DNA of 41,372 nt. It comes from Gammaproteobacteria bacterium. Its GTDB lineage: Bacteria; Pseudomonadota; Gammaproteobacteria; Eutrophobiales; Eutrophobiaceae. This document shows, piece by piece, positions 32,097-41,190 of this stretch (within the stretch, counting starts at the first letter, position 1; each line of letters begins with the position of its first letter). The notes below the pieces were generated by a model, which did no database searches, was not told the origin of the DNA, and worked only from the letters and a program-made list of their open reading frames with translations. The stretch spans positions 1 through 41,372 of the forward strand of contig JACPSH010000039.1 in assembly GCA_016193395.1 (NCBI GenBank), written 5' to 3'. Both the position numbers and the translations under genes were made by a program.

Positions 32097-34592
32097 ATGC
32101 ATGTGGATGTGGACGAACTGAGAGTGAGCACGGCCGGTCCGGAATCGACCGCGGCTCCGACCTGCTTCCACTGTGGCGAGCGGATCGCCGCCGGCGTCAT
32201 GTTCACGGTCCGCATCGATGGCGCGGACCGGATGATGTGCTGCCTTGGATGCCGGGCGGTGGCGCAAAGCATCACCGACTCCGGGCTTGAGCGTTATTAC
32301 CGGCTTCGGGAATCCAAAGCGGCGAAGCCGGCCGAGCCGATCGAACAAGCGGCGGGGCAACTGGAGGTATTCGATGATCTGCTGCTGCAAAGCCAATTTG
32401 TCGAGGGCACAGCGGGAACGGCGCGCACGGCCTCACTGATCCTGGACGGGATCCACTGTCCGGCCTGCTGCTGGCTGATCGAGAAACGCCTTTCCGCAAT
32501 GCCGGGAATGAGGCAGGCGATTGTGAATTTTGCCAGTCAGCGGGCGACCGTGTCCTGGGATGCCGCGCAATTGCGTCTGAGCGCCATTCTCAAGGCCGTT
32601 GCCAGGCTCGGATACCGTGCGCATCCCTATGACCCGCGCATCCGCAGCGCATGGCTGGAGGCCGAACGTAAACGCCAGCAGCGCCGGCTGGGCCTCGCCG
32701 GGCTGCTCGGCATGCAGGTCATGATGCTGTCGCTGGCCTTTTACTTCACCGATTGGCCCGACGCCGAGCAGGTGTACCGAGAATTTTTCCGCTGGACCGC
32801 GCTGCTGCTGACCGTTCCGGTCGTGTTCTATTCGGCCGATGCATTTTTCAGGAACGCATGGCGTGACCTGCGATCACGGCGCGCCGGCATGGACATTCCA
32901 GTGTCGCTCGGGATCCTGCTGGCGTTCCTCGGCAGCGTGGAAGCTACTGTGACCGGGCGCGGTCCCGTGTATTTCGATTCGGTGGTCATGTTTGTTTTCA
33001 TCCTGTTGCTTGGCCGTTACGTGGAATTCCGCGCGCGCGGCCGCGCGTTGTCGCAACTGGATCACCTTGCGCGGGTCCTGCCGGCCATGGCGACGCGCCT
33101 CGAACGCGCGGAAACCGGATTGCGCGAACGGGCAGTACCGGTCGTCGCGCTCTGCTTGGGGGATACCGTGCTGGTGCGGCCGGGAGAGACCATTCCTGCC
33201 GATGGCACGATCGTGGAAGGACAGTCGAGCGTGGAGGAGGCGCTGCTCACGGGCGAAGGGCTGCCTCGGCGGCGCGGGCCGGGCGACCCGGTCATCGGTG
33301 GCAGCACGAATTGCGAGTCCCCGATCCACGTCCGCGTGGATCGGGTGGGGGCCGAGACGGTTCTGTCGCGCATCGCCCGGCTGGTCGATCAGAGTCAGTC
33401 GCAGAAGCCCGCGCTGACCCTGTTGGCTGACGGCGTTGCGACCTGGTTCGTGTACGCGGTTCTGATTCTGGCGGCGGGCGTCGGCGGGTACTGGTCGCAA
33501 ATGCAGCCTTCCCAATGGCTGCCGATCACCGTTTCGGTGCTGGTCGTGTCCTGTCCCTGCGCGCTCGCGCTCGCCGTCCCATCAGCCCTGGCAGGCGCGA
33601 TCGCCCGGTGCATGCGGGGCGGCATCGTCGTCGCGAAGGCGAACGCCATCGAGACGCTGCATCGCGTCTCCACGTTCGTTTTTGACAAGACAGGCACGCT
33701 GACGCTCGGCCGGCTTGTGCACCTGGATACCTGCGCCCTCGCGGAGCGCAGCGAAGAGGAATGTCTTGCCATCGCTGGCGCGCTCGAGCACGGTTCAGAA
33801 CATCCTATCGCCCGCGCACTGCGCGCGGTGACACCGGACGGGGCCGATGCAGGTAGTGAACGGCGCAATTATCCGGGGGAAGGCATGGCGGGAATGATCG
33901 ATGACACACCCTACTTCCTGGGAAGCGCTGCCTTTATCCGCCGCATGACCGGACTCGATCCACTGAAATTGCGCAGGCCAGCCGCAGAGGAGGGGATCGG
34001 CGTGACATTTTGGCTCGCGAACCCCACGCGCGTGCTGGCCGCTTTCAGCCTGGGCGATGAGCTGCGGGCTGATGCAAATGCGCTGGTGGCCTGGATAGTG
34101 GCTCGGGGATGCAAGATCGTCATTCTGAGCGGCGACACGCAAACGGCGGTCGATGCTCTGGGCGCGCTCGTCGGGGTCCAGCATGCCCTGGGCGGCTGCC
34201 TCCCGGAACACAAAGTCGAGTGGCTGCGCCGGATCGAAGAGCAGGGCGAAGTGGTGTGTGTGATTGGCGACGGCATCAACGATGCCCCGGTGCTCGCTCA
34301 GGCCCATGTTTCGGTCGCCATGGCGGACGCCACGGACATGGCGCAGGCCAGCGCCGACCTGATTCTCCCGGAAGGAAAGCTCGCATCGCTGCGGATCGCC
34401 GTCGAAACCGCGGCGCGGGCAATCCGCATCATCCGCCAGAACGTCGCGTGGGCGATCGGCTACAACCTGCTCGCCCTGCCACTGGCGGCGGCCGGCGCGA
34501 TCACGCCGTGGATGGCGGCGCTCGGGATGTCGCTGAGTTCGTTGATTGTCATCATCAATTCCACGCGCCTTGGCATGGGCCGCACGGGTTGA
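32097..34592 (+). CDS. ccoI: Copper-translocating P-type ATPase CcoI (FixI)
   Basis: 831 aa. N-terminal metal sites CFHCGERIAAG and MCCLGCRAV, then a heavy-metal domain with GIHCPACCWLIEK, eight membrane helices, the translocation motif SCPCALALAVP, phosphorylation site DKTGTLT, and GDGINDAPVLAQA. TGEG replaces the usual TGES of the actuator loop (LLTGEGLPRRR). The extra cysteine-rich start is the mark of CcoI/FixI, which exports Cu(I) for the cbb3 active site. GAGGTGAG stands eight bases before the ATG. Followed by ccoS. Confidence 0.95.
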   Translation: MHVDVDELRVSTAGPESTAAPTCFHCGERIAAGVMFTVRIDGADRMMCCLGCRAVAQSITDSGLERYYRLRESKAAKPAEPIEQAAGQLEVFDDLLLQSQFVEGTAGTARTASLILDGIHCPACCWLIEKRLSAMPGMRQAIVNFASQRATVSWDAAQLRLSAILKAVARLGYRAHPYDPRIRSAWLEAERKRQQRRLGLAGLLGMQVMMLSLAFYFTDWPDAEQVYREFFRWTALLLTVPVVFYSADAFFRNAWRDLRSRRAGMDIPVSLGILLAFLGSVEATVTGRGPVYFDSVVMFVFILLLGRYVEFRARGRALSQLDHLARVLPAMATRLERAETGLRERAVPVVALCLGDTVLVRPGETIPADGTIVEGQSSVEEALLTGEGLPRRRGPGDPVIGGSTNCESPIHVRVDRVGAETVLSRIARLVDQSQSQKPALTLLADGVATWFVYAVLILAAGVGGYWSQMQPSQWLPITVSVLVVSCPCALALAVPSALAGAIARCMRGGIVVAKANAIETLHRVSTFVFDKTGTLTLGRLVHLDTCALAERSEEECLAIAGALEHGSEHPIARALRAVTPDGADAGSERRNYPGEGMAGMIDDTPYFLGSAAFIRRMTGLDPLKLRRPAAEEGIGVTFWLANPTRVLAAFSLGDELRADANALVAWIVARGCKIVILSGDTQTAVDALGALVGVQHALGGCLPEHKVEWLRRIEEQGEVVCVIGDGINDAPVLAQAHVSVAMADATDMAQASADLILPEGKLASLRIAVETAARAIRIIRQNVAWAIGYNLLALPLAAAGAITPWMAALGMSLSSLIVIINSTRLGMGRTG

Positions 34593-34601
34593 GACGGCGC
34601 G

Positions 34602-34790
34602 ATGGAAACGCTCTTCATCCTGATCCCGCTTTCGATCCTGTTCGTGGGCGGCATCGCCGCCCTGCTGCTGTGGGCGATCAGATCCGGCCAGTACGATGAC
34701 ATGGAGCGGCCGCGGCACGAGATCTTCCTCGACGACGATGATCGCGCCGCCCCAGGACAGGGGCAGGATCGCGGCGACGGCGAAGCCTGA
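34602..34790 (+). CDS. ccoS: cbb3 oxidase maturation protein CcoS
   Basis: 62 aa. One membrane helix (FILIPLSILFVGGIAALLLW), then AIRSGQYDDMERPRHEIFLDDDD, the signature of CcoS/FixS. It is needed to insert heme and copper in the oxidase. Nine bases after ccoI, so the two share a transcript. Convergent with the following TauE/SafE-like gene with 7 bases between. Confidence 0.93.
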   Translation: METLFILIPLSILFVGGIAALLLWAIRSGQYDDMERPRHEIFLDDDDRAAPGQGQDRGDGEA

Positions 34791-34797
34791 GCCAATC

Positions 34798-35529
34798 TCA
34801 GTGCGGGTACACGCCATGCGTGTCGTGCGCGGCAGGCCCCGCGCCGCGAGCCACCATGTTCGTGGCGATGTAGGCGAGTCCCAGCAGGATGATCAGGACC
34901 CCAATGGGCCGCCGCCACCCACCGCCAGCCGAAGCGAGGCGCAAACCGCTGCCGGCCAGGCTGGCCCCCATCATGCCGGGCAGCGTGCCCAGGCCGAAAG
35001 CGAACATCGAAATGCCGCCTCGAACGGGATCGGCTTCGGCCGCGGCCCAGAGCAGCATCGAGTAAACAAGCCCGCACGGCAGCCAGCCCCAAATGGCGCC
35101 GGCGATCAGGGCGCGGGGCAGGGACGACACGGGCAGGAACCGTCGCGCCACCGGCTGCAGCCATTGCCACAGGCGCCAGCCGGCGCCCTCGATCAGGTCG
35201 AGCCGGGGCAGCCAGCCGCAGAGGTGCAGGCCGATCGCGATGATCACGCAGCCCCCGAGGATCTGCAGCACGAGATAGGCCTGGCCGGAATGCGCGAGCG
35301 CGATAAGGGTTCCCCCGGTCGCGCCGAACAGAACCCCGGCCAGCGTGTAGCTCGCGATGCGTCCCAGGTTATAGCCAGCCGCCAACAGGGCATGGCGCCC
35401 TGGCGAACCGAGCAGCCTCTGCGGCAGGCCCATGCTCAGCGCGCCGACGATACCGCCGCACATCGCCCAGCAGTGCAGTGTGCTGGTAAGTCCCAGGACA
35501 AACGCGATCGCCGGGGAGATCGCGCTCAT
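34798..35529 (-). CDS. Sulfite-exporter TauE/SafE-like membrane protein
   Basis: 243 aa from the ATG at 35529 (the frame extends five codons further to a TTG). Six or so membrane helices; N-terminal STLHCWAMCGGIVGAL has the His-Cys…Met-Cys-Gly pattern and GWLPCGLVYSMLLWAA the second Pro-Cys-Gly motif, both typical of the family found beside cbb3 assembly genes (COG2836) and proposed to handle copper or reducing equivalents. A C-terminal histidine-rich tail (AAHDTHGVYPH) fits metal contact. Tail-to-tail with ccoS. Confidence 0.85.
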   Translation of the reverse strand: MSAISPAIAFVLGLTSTLHCWAMCGGIVGALSMGLPQRLLGSPGRHALLAAGYNLGRIASYTLAGVLFGATGGTLIALAHSGQAYLVLQILGGCVIIAIGLHLCGWLPRLDLIEGAGWRLWQWLQPVARRFLPVSSLPRALIAGAIWGWLPCGLVYSMLLWAAAEADPVRGGISMFAFGLGTLPGMMGASLAGSGLRLASAGGGWRRPIGVLIILLGLAYIATNMVARGAGPAAHDTHGVYPH

Positions 35530-35718
35530 ATCAAGAGCCCGCAACCTGCATGCGGAGTTGCTCGCCCGAACCGGTATGCATCGCGTTGCCTGCCAGGCAA
35601 GGCGCGGACCGGCGATTCAACCGTGTAATATAGACGGACGCACAGAGTGCGGCGGAACCGCTCATGCCTGGGTCCCGAGGTGACCTTCGGGGCCACGCCC
35701 GGCGGGTTGGAGGAGAGT

Positions 35719-36192
35719 ATGCCAGACAGCATTGCCCACAAACCGGTGGCGGACGTGATGACGCCGAATTTCATCGCCTGCTCGCCCTACACCTCGCTCG
35801 CCGAGGCCGATGAACTGCTGAAGAAGAACCGCATCCGCAGGTTGCCCGTGGTGGACAGGGAAAATCAGCTGCTCGGGATCATCACCGTGCGCGATTTGCT
35901 GGCCGCGAGGCCTCCCGAAGCCATCTATCCCAGAAGCCAGGAAGAGATGGTGCGTATCCTGTCGTCCATTACCGTAGGGGCCGTGATGAAAAAGCACCCG
36001 GTCGGCGCCTATCAGACGGATACCATAGGACGCGCGGCGGAGCTCATGCTCGATCACAAGATTGGCGGATTGCCGGTCATCGATGTCAATAACCAGGTCG
36101 TGGGCATCATCACGGAGTCGGATGTCTTTCGCGCCATCGTGCGCCAGTGGCGCGAGGACAACCTCATTCTTTCGGGAGCGCATCGCACCTAA
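35719..36192 (+). CDS. CBS-domain protein
   Basis: 157 aa from the ATG at 35719, chosen because GGAGGAGAG lies just before it (the frame opens 24 codons earlier). Two CBS modules: VADVMTPNFIACSPYTSLAEADELL…LPVVDRENQLLGIITVRDLL and VGAVMKKHPVGAYQTDTIGRAAELM…LPVIDVNNQVVGIITESDVF. Such paired modules bind adenine nucleotides and sense energy state. No partner domain is fused. The last bases run into the second palindrome array; between it and the TauE-like gene there are about 190 bases without a clear promoter. Confidence 0.9.
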   Translation: MPDSIAHKPVADVMTPNFIACSPYTSLAEADELLKKNRIRRLPVVDRENQLLGIITVRDLLAARPPEAIYPRSQEEMVRILSSITVGAVMKKHPVGAYQTDTIGRAAELMLDHKIGGLPVIDVNNQVVGIITESDVFRAIVRQWREDNLILSGAHRT

Positions 36193-36457
36193 CAGGCTGT
36201 TGAAAAACGGAGTTTTTCGACAGCCTGTGCCCGGTACAGGGCAGATTTCCCGCTCCTGCGAAATCTGCATTGCCGCCATCCCTGGCGGTCAGAGCCACCG
36301 GCATTTTTCAATCGCGGCAAGCGATTGAAAAATGGCGCAAAGCGGAAATCGCATTTTCGCTTTGCGAGTTGAAAAACGATAGGGAAATCGTTTTTCAGCA
36401 TCCTGCTAACACGCCGATGCAAAAGTCCATGGATGGACTTTTGCATCAAGCTGCTAA
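36191..36457. repeat. Palindrome array, copy 2
   Basis: Same module order as at 1801–1957, with insertions. First stem AGGCTGTTGAAAAA / TTTTTCGACAGCCT (36194–36226); then CCGG…CCGG, now split by two extra hairpins (GCAGATTT…AAATCTGC and CCGCC…GGCGG); then CATTTTTCAATCGC / GCGATTGAAAAATG; a perfect CGCAAAGCG…CGCTTTGCG; GAAAAACGAT / ATCGTTTTTC; and the 13-bp-arm palindrome at 36416–36447 shared with 6064. Fills the gap between a rightward CBS gene and leftward glcF. Confidence 0.85.
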
Positions 36458-36481
36458 CCGGGCTCGATGAGGGACTTCGCG

Positions 36482-37804
36482 TCAATGCCGGAGTGAACTG
36501 CTTTCCGGCATGAGGCCGCTCAGCTGGGAGGGCAGCGGCCCGCCGCTCGCCCAGTCCAGCAGTTGCACGGTATGCACGACCGGGATGTCCACGTACCGCC
36601 TGATCTGAAGCATGCAGCCGAGGTTTCCGCTGGCAATCACCTGCGCACCCGTGGCGCGGAGCGCCGCGCCCTTCTGCCGGCCCAGCTTTGAGGCGAACGC
36701 GCCTTGCAACAAATTATAGGTCCCGGCCGAACCGCAGCAAGCGTGGTCGTCGGCCGACTCGCGCACGCTAAATCCGCAATGGCGCAACAGGTCGGCCGGC
36801 TGCCTGCGGATATTCTGTCCGTGTTGCATGGAGCATGGGTTCTGGCAGGCCACGACTACGTATCGCGGAATCACAGGCGGGGCATGCGGGAACCCGGCGT
36901 CGCAGAGAAACTCGCTGATGTCTGCGGCCGCGCCGCTGACGCGCGCCGCGTCCGCGGCGAGTTTGGGTTCGCCGCTCAGCAAGTGGGCATAGTCCTTGAC
37001 CATCGTGCCGCAGCCTGACGCGTTGATCACAATCGTGCTGAACTGGCCTTCCTTGAGACGGCGGTCCCAGCCCCGCACGTTGTCGCGAATGCGGCCGAGT
37101 ACGGAGGTTCGGCCCAAATGGTGCTCGATGGCCCCGCAGCAGGCGACTTCGGGCAGGAGGTGCACGTCGAAGCCTGCGCCATTCAACAGCCGCACGCTGG
37201 CCGCGTTGATTTCCCTGCCGAAGACCTGCTGGACGCACCCAGCCAGCAGGGCGACGCTCCCGCGGCGCTTCGAGGTTGCGGGGCTGAAGTCATCGGCGGG
37301 CGAGGCTGACGCGCAATCCTCCGGGGCCGGGAGAAATTCCAGCCATTCGCGCGCGGGAGCGGGGAACCACGTTGACATGAATTTCGCGGCGTGCCCGAGG
37401 ACCACTAAAGTCCTCAGTCTTCTCGGATGGGGGAGAACCGCGGCAAGCAGAGAGCGCAGCAGGACGGCGCCGGGATTCCGCGGCGCGGATTCATGGATGA
37501 CGGCGCGCGCGTGGTCGACCAGGTGCATGTAATCGACGCCGGACGGGCAAGCGCTCGTGCACGCCAGGCATGAGAGACAGCGATCGATATGCGTGACGGC
37601 GCTCGCCGCCGGCATCGTCCCGCCTTCGAGCATGTCCTTGATGAGGTAGATGCGCCCGCGCGGACTGTCCAGTTCGTCGCCGGTGAGTCTGAAGGTGGGG
37701 CAGGCCGCATTACAGAAGCCGCAATGGACGCACTTGCGCAATATGGCGTCCATGGCGCGGGTCGCGGGATCGGAGAGCTGCGCGGCTGAAAAACGGGTCT
37801 GCAT
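36482..37804 (-). CDS. glcF: Glycolate oxidase iron–sulfur subunit
   Basis: 440 aa from ATG 37804, the start coupled to the glcE stop (TGATG, one base shared); the open frame upstream is a shadow of glcE. Two [4Fe-4S] motifs CVHCGFCNAACP and CLSCLACTSACP, and two CCG domains (LLAGCVQQVFG…VACCGAIEHHLG; VVACQNPCSMQHG…HACCGSAGTYN). Passes electrons from glycolate to the quinone pool with GlcD and GlcE. Confidence 0.95.
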   Translation of the reverse strand: MQTRFSAAQLSDPATRAMDAILRKCVHCGFCNAACPTFRLTGDELDSPRGRIYLIKDMLEGGTMPAASAVTHIDRCLSCLACTSACPSGVDYMHLVDHARAVIHESAPRNPGAVLLRSLLAAVLPHPRRLRTLVVLGHAAKFMSTWFPAPAREWLEFLPAPEDCASASPADDFSPATSKRRGSVALLAGCVQQVFGREINAASVRLLNGAGFDVHLLPEVACCGAIEHHLGRTSVLGRIRDNVRGWDRRLKEGQFSTIVINASGCGTMVKDYAHLLSGEPKLAADAARVSGAAADISEFLCDAGFPHAPPVIPRYVVVACQNPCSMQHGQNIRRQPADLLRHCGFSVRESADDHACCGSAGTYNLLQGAFASKLGRQKGAALRATGAQVIASGNLGCMLQIRRYVDIPVVHTVQLLDWASGGPLPSQLSGLMPESSSLRH

Positions 37805-39021
37805 CAGAGCGGGGCCAGCCTTCCCGCGTTGAGGATGTGTTCCGGATCGAAGCTTTGTTTGATGCGGCGGGTCAGGCTGGCCAGCGGCGCGGGTTGGACG
37901 GGAAAGACGCCGATGGCGCGCTTGACGCGGTCCGGCGCGCGGAATACGACGACGTTCGCGGTGCCGGCCAGTTGCCGGCGAAGCCGGCCGACGACCGCCA
38001 CGGCCGCGCTGTCCTCCACGCCCATCCAGAGGCAGCCGCCGGCAGCATCTGCAAACCAGGGATTGGAGGATCCCGGTCCAAGCCATTCCGCGACGAGTTC
38101 GCGGGCCCGGAACGGCGGCAGGGTAATCCTGATGATGACCGGACAGGCACCCAGTCCCCGTATATCGCGGATCCCGGACCACAGTTGCCGCGACTCGTCG
38201 TCATCGAGGATTTTCAACAATTGACTGGCCCGCAGAACCCTGCGCAGATCCGCAACCCGTTCGCGCACCGCGGTGGCCGTGCCTTCGACGCGCGCTACGC
38301 ACACGTTTTCGCCGCGCGAAGCAACAACGGGCGCTTCCAGTTTCGCCGCGACCGGCGCACTCAGAAAAGCGAGGCCCGAAGGCTGCGAAGCGTTGCGGGC
38401 CAGTCTCGACATCAGCGCGAAGGCGGATCGCGGTTTGGCCACGGGCAGGAGCAGGCTCGCCGACAACGGGGGCGCCGGCAACACCTTGAAGGTAAGCTCC
38501 GTCAGTGCGGACAGCGTACCCCACGATCCGGCCATCAGCTTGCTCAAGTCATAGCCGGTGACGTTCTTGATGACGCGGCCGCCGGACTTCCATGCCTCGC
38601 CGCGCCCGCTCACGCCGCGGACTCCGAGAAGATGATCGCGCGCCGCGCCGGCCGTAAAGCGTCGCGGCCCCGACAGGTTGGCCATGAACACGCCGCCGAT
38701 CGATCCGGATCGCGCATCGCGGCCATCGAGCGGGCCGAACGCCGGCGGCTCGAAAGCGAGGTGCTGCCGGTGTTCCGCCAGCGCCGCGTCGATGACCGCG
38801 CGCGAAGTTCCGGCCCTTGCCGTCATGACCAGTTCCTCCGGCTGATAATCGATGATGCCGTGCAGGCCCAGCATCGACACCGTGACTTCGGCGGAAGATT
38901 CGTAGGCGAAGCCACGATTCGATGCCTGGCCCTCGATCGCGAGCCGCTTCTTTTCCGCGAGGGCCCAATGGACCAGGTCCACCAGTTGTTCCTCGGAATC
39001 CGGTTTGACAATTTCAGTCAT
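37804..39021 (-). CDS. glcE: Glycolate oxidase FAD-binding subunit
   Basis: 405 aa from ATG 39021 (TGATG coupling with glcD stop); the open frame extends into glcD. N-terminal FAD-binding 4 domain (EEQLVDLVHWALAEKKRLAIEG), ARSGSIGGVFMANLSGPRR, and GGRVIKNVTGYDLSKLMAGS, typical of GlcE. C-terminal KQSFDPEHILNAGRL. One of three subunits of the membrane-associated glycolate dehydrogenase. Confidence 0.94.
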   Translation of the reverse strand: MTEIVKPDSEEQLVDLVHWALAEKKRLAIEGQASNRGFAYESSAEVTVSMLGLHGIIDYQPEELVMTARAGTSRAVIDAALAEHRQHLAFEPPAFGPLDGRDARSGSIGGVFMANLSGPRRFTAGAARDHLLGVRGVSGRGEAWKSGGRVIKNVTGYDLSKLMAGSWGTLSALTELTFKVLPAPPLSASLLLPVAKPRSAFALMSRLARNASQPSGLAFLSAPVAAKLEAPVVASRGENVCVARVEGTATAVRERVADLRRVLRASQLLKILDDDESRQLWSGIRDIRGLGACPVIIRITLPPFRARELVAEWLGPGSSNPWFADAAGGCLWMGVEDSAAVAVVGRLRRQLAGTANVVVFRAPDRVKRAIGVFPVQPAPLASLTRRIKQSFDPEHILNAGRLAPL

Positions 39022-40508
39022 CAGAAGCGGGGCAGGTGAGGGAACGGCAGTTGCCCATGGTGCACATGCAGGCGCCCCAGTTCGGCGCATCGGTGCAGGG
39101 TAGGGAAGACCTTGCCCGGATTGAGCAGGCCGCCGGGATCGAAGGCGCACTTGACGCGCTGCTGCTGCTCCAGATCGGTGGAACTGAAGAACTCGGGCAT
39201 CAAGTCCCGCTTCTCGACGCCGATCCCATGCTCGCCGGAAAGGACACCGCCCACCTGGACGCAGAGCCGCAGGATGTCGGCGCCGAAAGCCTCCGCTTTC
39301 TCCAGGTCGCCGGGGCGATTGCTGTCGAACAGGATCAACGGATGCAGATTGCCGTCGCCCGCGTGAAAGACATTGGCCACGCGCAGGCCGTATTGGCGCG
39401 ACAGCTCGGACATGCGCGTGAAGACTTCGGCCAGCTTGCCGCGCGGGATCGTGCCATCCATGCAGTAATAGTCCGGCGATAGGGCGCCCATCGCCGGGAA
39501 CGCAGCTTTGCGGCCGGCCCAGATTCGCAGACGTTCTTCATCCGTGGCACTCACGCGGATGCTGGTTGCGTTGCAGCGCATTCCCAGTTCGCGCACCGAT
39601 TCCGAGAGTTCATCGACTTCGGCACGCGGCCCGTCCAGTTCCACGATGAGCAGTGCGTGACAATCGGCGGGGTAGCCGGCGCGGCAATAGGCTTCCGCCG
39701 CCTGGATCGCTAGCTGGTCCATCATCTCGATCCCGGCCGGAATGATCCCCGCGCCGATGATCTGCGCTACGCAGTTGCCGGCGTCTTCATTGCTGCTAAA
39801 ACCCATGAGCAGCGCCCGCGCGGACTGCGGTTGCGGGAGGATGCGCACTGTCACTTCCGTGACCACGCCGAGCAATCCTTCCGACCCGGCCAGTACACCC
39901 AGCAGGTCATAGCCCTCCGGGTCCATGTACTTCCCCCCCACGCGCAGGACGCTGCCATCCATGAGCACCACTTCGAGGCCGAGCAGGTTGTTGGACGTCA
40001 TGCCGTATTTCAGGCAATGCACGCCGCCGGCGTTCTCCGCCACGTTGCCGCCGATGGTGCAGGCGATTTGGCTCGAGGGGTCCGGGGCATAGTAGAAACC
40101 CCGCTCGCGCACGGCCTCCGTAATTGCCAGGTTGGTGACACCGGACTGGACGGTGACGCAGTGATTATCGAAATCGACGTCGAGGATGCGGTTGAACTTA
40201 CCGAGACCGAGCACGATGCCGTCCGCGAGGGGCAGGGCGCCGCCGGAAAGGGAGGTGCCCGCGCCGCGGGGAACGACCTTGACTCCCAGTTCCGTGCACA
40301 GTGCCAGGATGGACGACACCTGTGCGGTCGTTTCCGGCAGCACGACCAGCAGGGGCCGCTGGCGGTACGCGGTCAGCCCGTCCGTTTCATAGGCGCGCAG
40401 TGCGGTTTGGTCTTCGACGACCTGTTCCGGGGCAAGAAACGCGCGCAGCCGGCGCGTCAGTTCCCCACGACGCGCCAGCACGCGAGGATCCGGCGCCGGC
40501 ATCAACAT
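39021..40508 (-). CDS. glcD: Glycolate oxidase catalytic subunit, FAD-linked
   Basis: 495 aa. FAD-binding 4: VVPRGAGTSLSGGALPLADG and CTIGGNVAENAGGVHCLKYG; C-terminal catalytic domain with NVFHAGDGNLHPLILFD and GEHGIGVEKRDLM. Oxidises glycolate (or D-lactate) to glyoxylate. First of the glc genes but coupled to the upstream pterin dehydratase-like gene through TGATG. No glcC regulator or malate synthase gene is nearby. Confidence 0.96.
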   Translation of the reverse strand: MLMPAPDPRVLARRGELTRRLRAFLAPEQVVEDQTALRAYETDGLTAYRQRPLLVVLPETTAQVSSILALCTELGVKVVPRGAGTSLSGGALPLADGIVLGLGKFNRILDVDFDNHCVTVQSGVTNLAITEAVRERGFYYAPDPSSQIACTIGGNVAENAGGVHCLKYGMTSNNLLGLEVVLMDGSVLRVGGKYMDPEGYDLLGVLAGSEGLLGVVTEVTVRILPQPQSARALLMGFSSNEDAGNCVAQIIGAGIIPAGIEMMDQLAIQAAEAYCRAGYPADCHALLIVELDGPRAEVDELSESVRELGMRCNATSIRVSATDEERLRIWAGRKAAFPAMGALSPDYYCMDGTIPRGKLAEVFTRMSELSRQYGLRVANVFHAGDGNLHPLILFDSNRPGDLEKAEAFGADILRLCVQVGGVLSGEHGIGVEKRDLMPEFFSSTDLEQQQRVKCAFDPGGLLNPGKVFPTLHRCAELGRLHVHHGQLPFPHLPRF

Positions 40509-40894
40509 CAGGGGGCACCTGCACGCATCAGGTCATCCACCCTGGCTGCAAGAACGAAATCATTGAGGTGCAGTCCCCGGATCTTCATGGTCTGCAGAGC
40601 AACGGTGCAAAAGCCCCAGCCGAAGGTGATCTGGGGATGATGGCCCTCCGCCTCGGCCAACTCGGCCACGCGCCGGACAAACGCGAAGGATGCGCCGAAG
40701 TCCTGGAAGCGGAACATGCGACGGATCCAGGTGGCGTGGTCGGTCAGTTCCCATTCCGGCAACTGTTCTAGATAGACGGAGGCTTCCTGTGGGCTGAGCG
40801 GCGGAATGTCGCCCCGGCACGGCGTGCAATGACTTCCCGAGAGCGGCGCGCTAGATGATGTCCGCGCCTCGGACAGGTCGCCTGGATCGGGCAT
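40508..40894 (-). CDS. Pterin-4a-carbinolamine dehydratase-like protein, one active-site His replaced
   Basis: 128 aa. EAEGHHPQITFGWGFCTVAL and IRGLHLNDFVLAARVD are the dehydratase/DCoH core; the N-terminal part has CTPCRGDIPPLSP as in Pseudomonas PhhB. The family recycles pterin cofactor for phenylalanine hydroxylase. The third catalytic His (the H of SHSIKGL or TH in relatives) is Met in LQTMKIRGL; the first two His are kept. The stop overlaps the glcD start by one base (TGATG), so it heads that operon. No phenylalanine hydroxylase gene is in the window. Confidence 0.85.
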   Translation of the reverse strand: MPDPGDLSEARTSSSAPLSGSHCTPCRGDIPPLSPQEASVYLEQLPEWELTDHATWIRRMFRFQDFGASFAFVRRVAELAEAEGHHPQITFGWGFCTVALQTMKIRGLHLNDFVLAARVDDLMRAGAP

Positions 40895-41162
40895 TGCTAC
40901 ATATTACCCGATGGAGATTCGGGGTCGCGGCGCACCGCGTCGGAGCGTCGGTCATTCAGTGTGGTTGGAAGCCGCTCCCTGAGCTCGATGTGCCCCATTG
41001 GACCCGGCACAGGTTTCCAACGCCCATCACGTTTCCCATGCATCTTACTGTGCGGTCTCGACTTTATGGGCTGGAGTTCATGATGGCAATTAACCACGAA
41101 TAAAGGGTAGAGGAGTTGGGGATTGAGGGTTCCCGGCACAGGGCGGGTCTTGCCGAATGGCT
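40895..41162. other. Gene-free stretch left of the dif-like site
   Basis: Short open frames on both strands (up to 82 codons) lack ribosome sites, family signs or steady composition, and I see no RNA gene. Local AT content rises near 41090–41185. Confidence 0.5.
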
Positions 41163-41190
41163 ATTTAACATAATATACATTATGCGCATA
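41163..41190 (-). other. dif: Chromosome dimer resolution site dif
   Basis: Read on the minus strand: XerC arm TATGCGCATAA, central TGTATA, XerD arm TTATGTTAAAT. Against the E. coli dif site as I remember it, the central hexamer and XerD arm are identical and the XerC arm differs only at its two outer bases: 26 of 28. XerC/XerD recombine here to resolve chromosome dimers. No gene overlaps it. A dif-like site carried by an integrated element is an alternative, but no such element is visible in the window. Confidence 0.88.

Noticed and set aside
36191-36457. CRISPR-like repeat at the second array
   Set aside because: The units are different palindromes without a regular repeat-spacer pattern.
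36482-38182. Longer glcF frame starting 126 codons upstream
   Set aside because: The extra part reads glcE out of frame; ATG 37804 is coupled to the glcE stop and starts the proper GlcF sequence.
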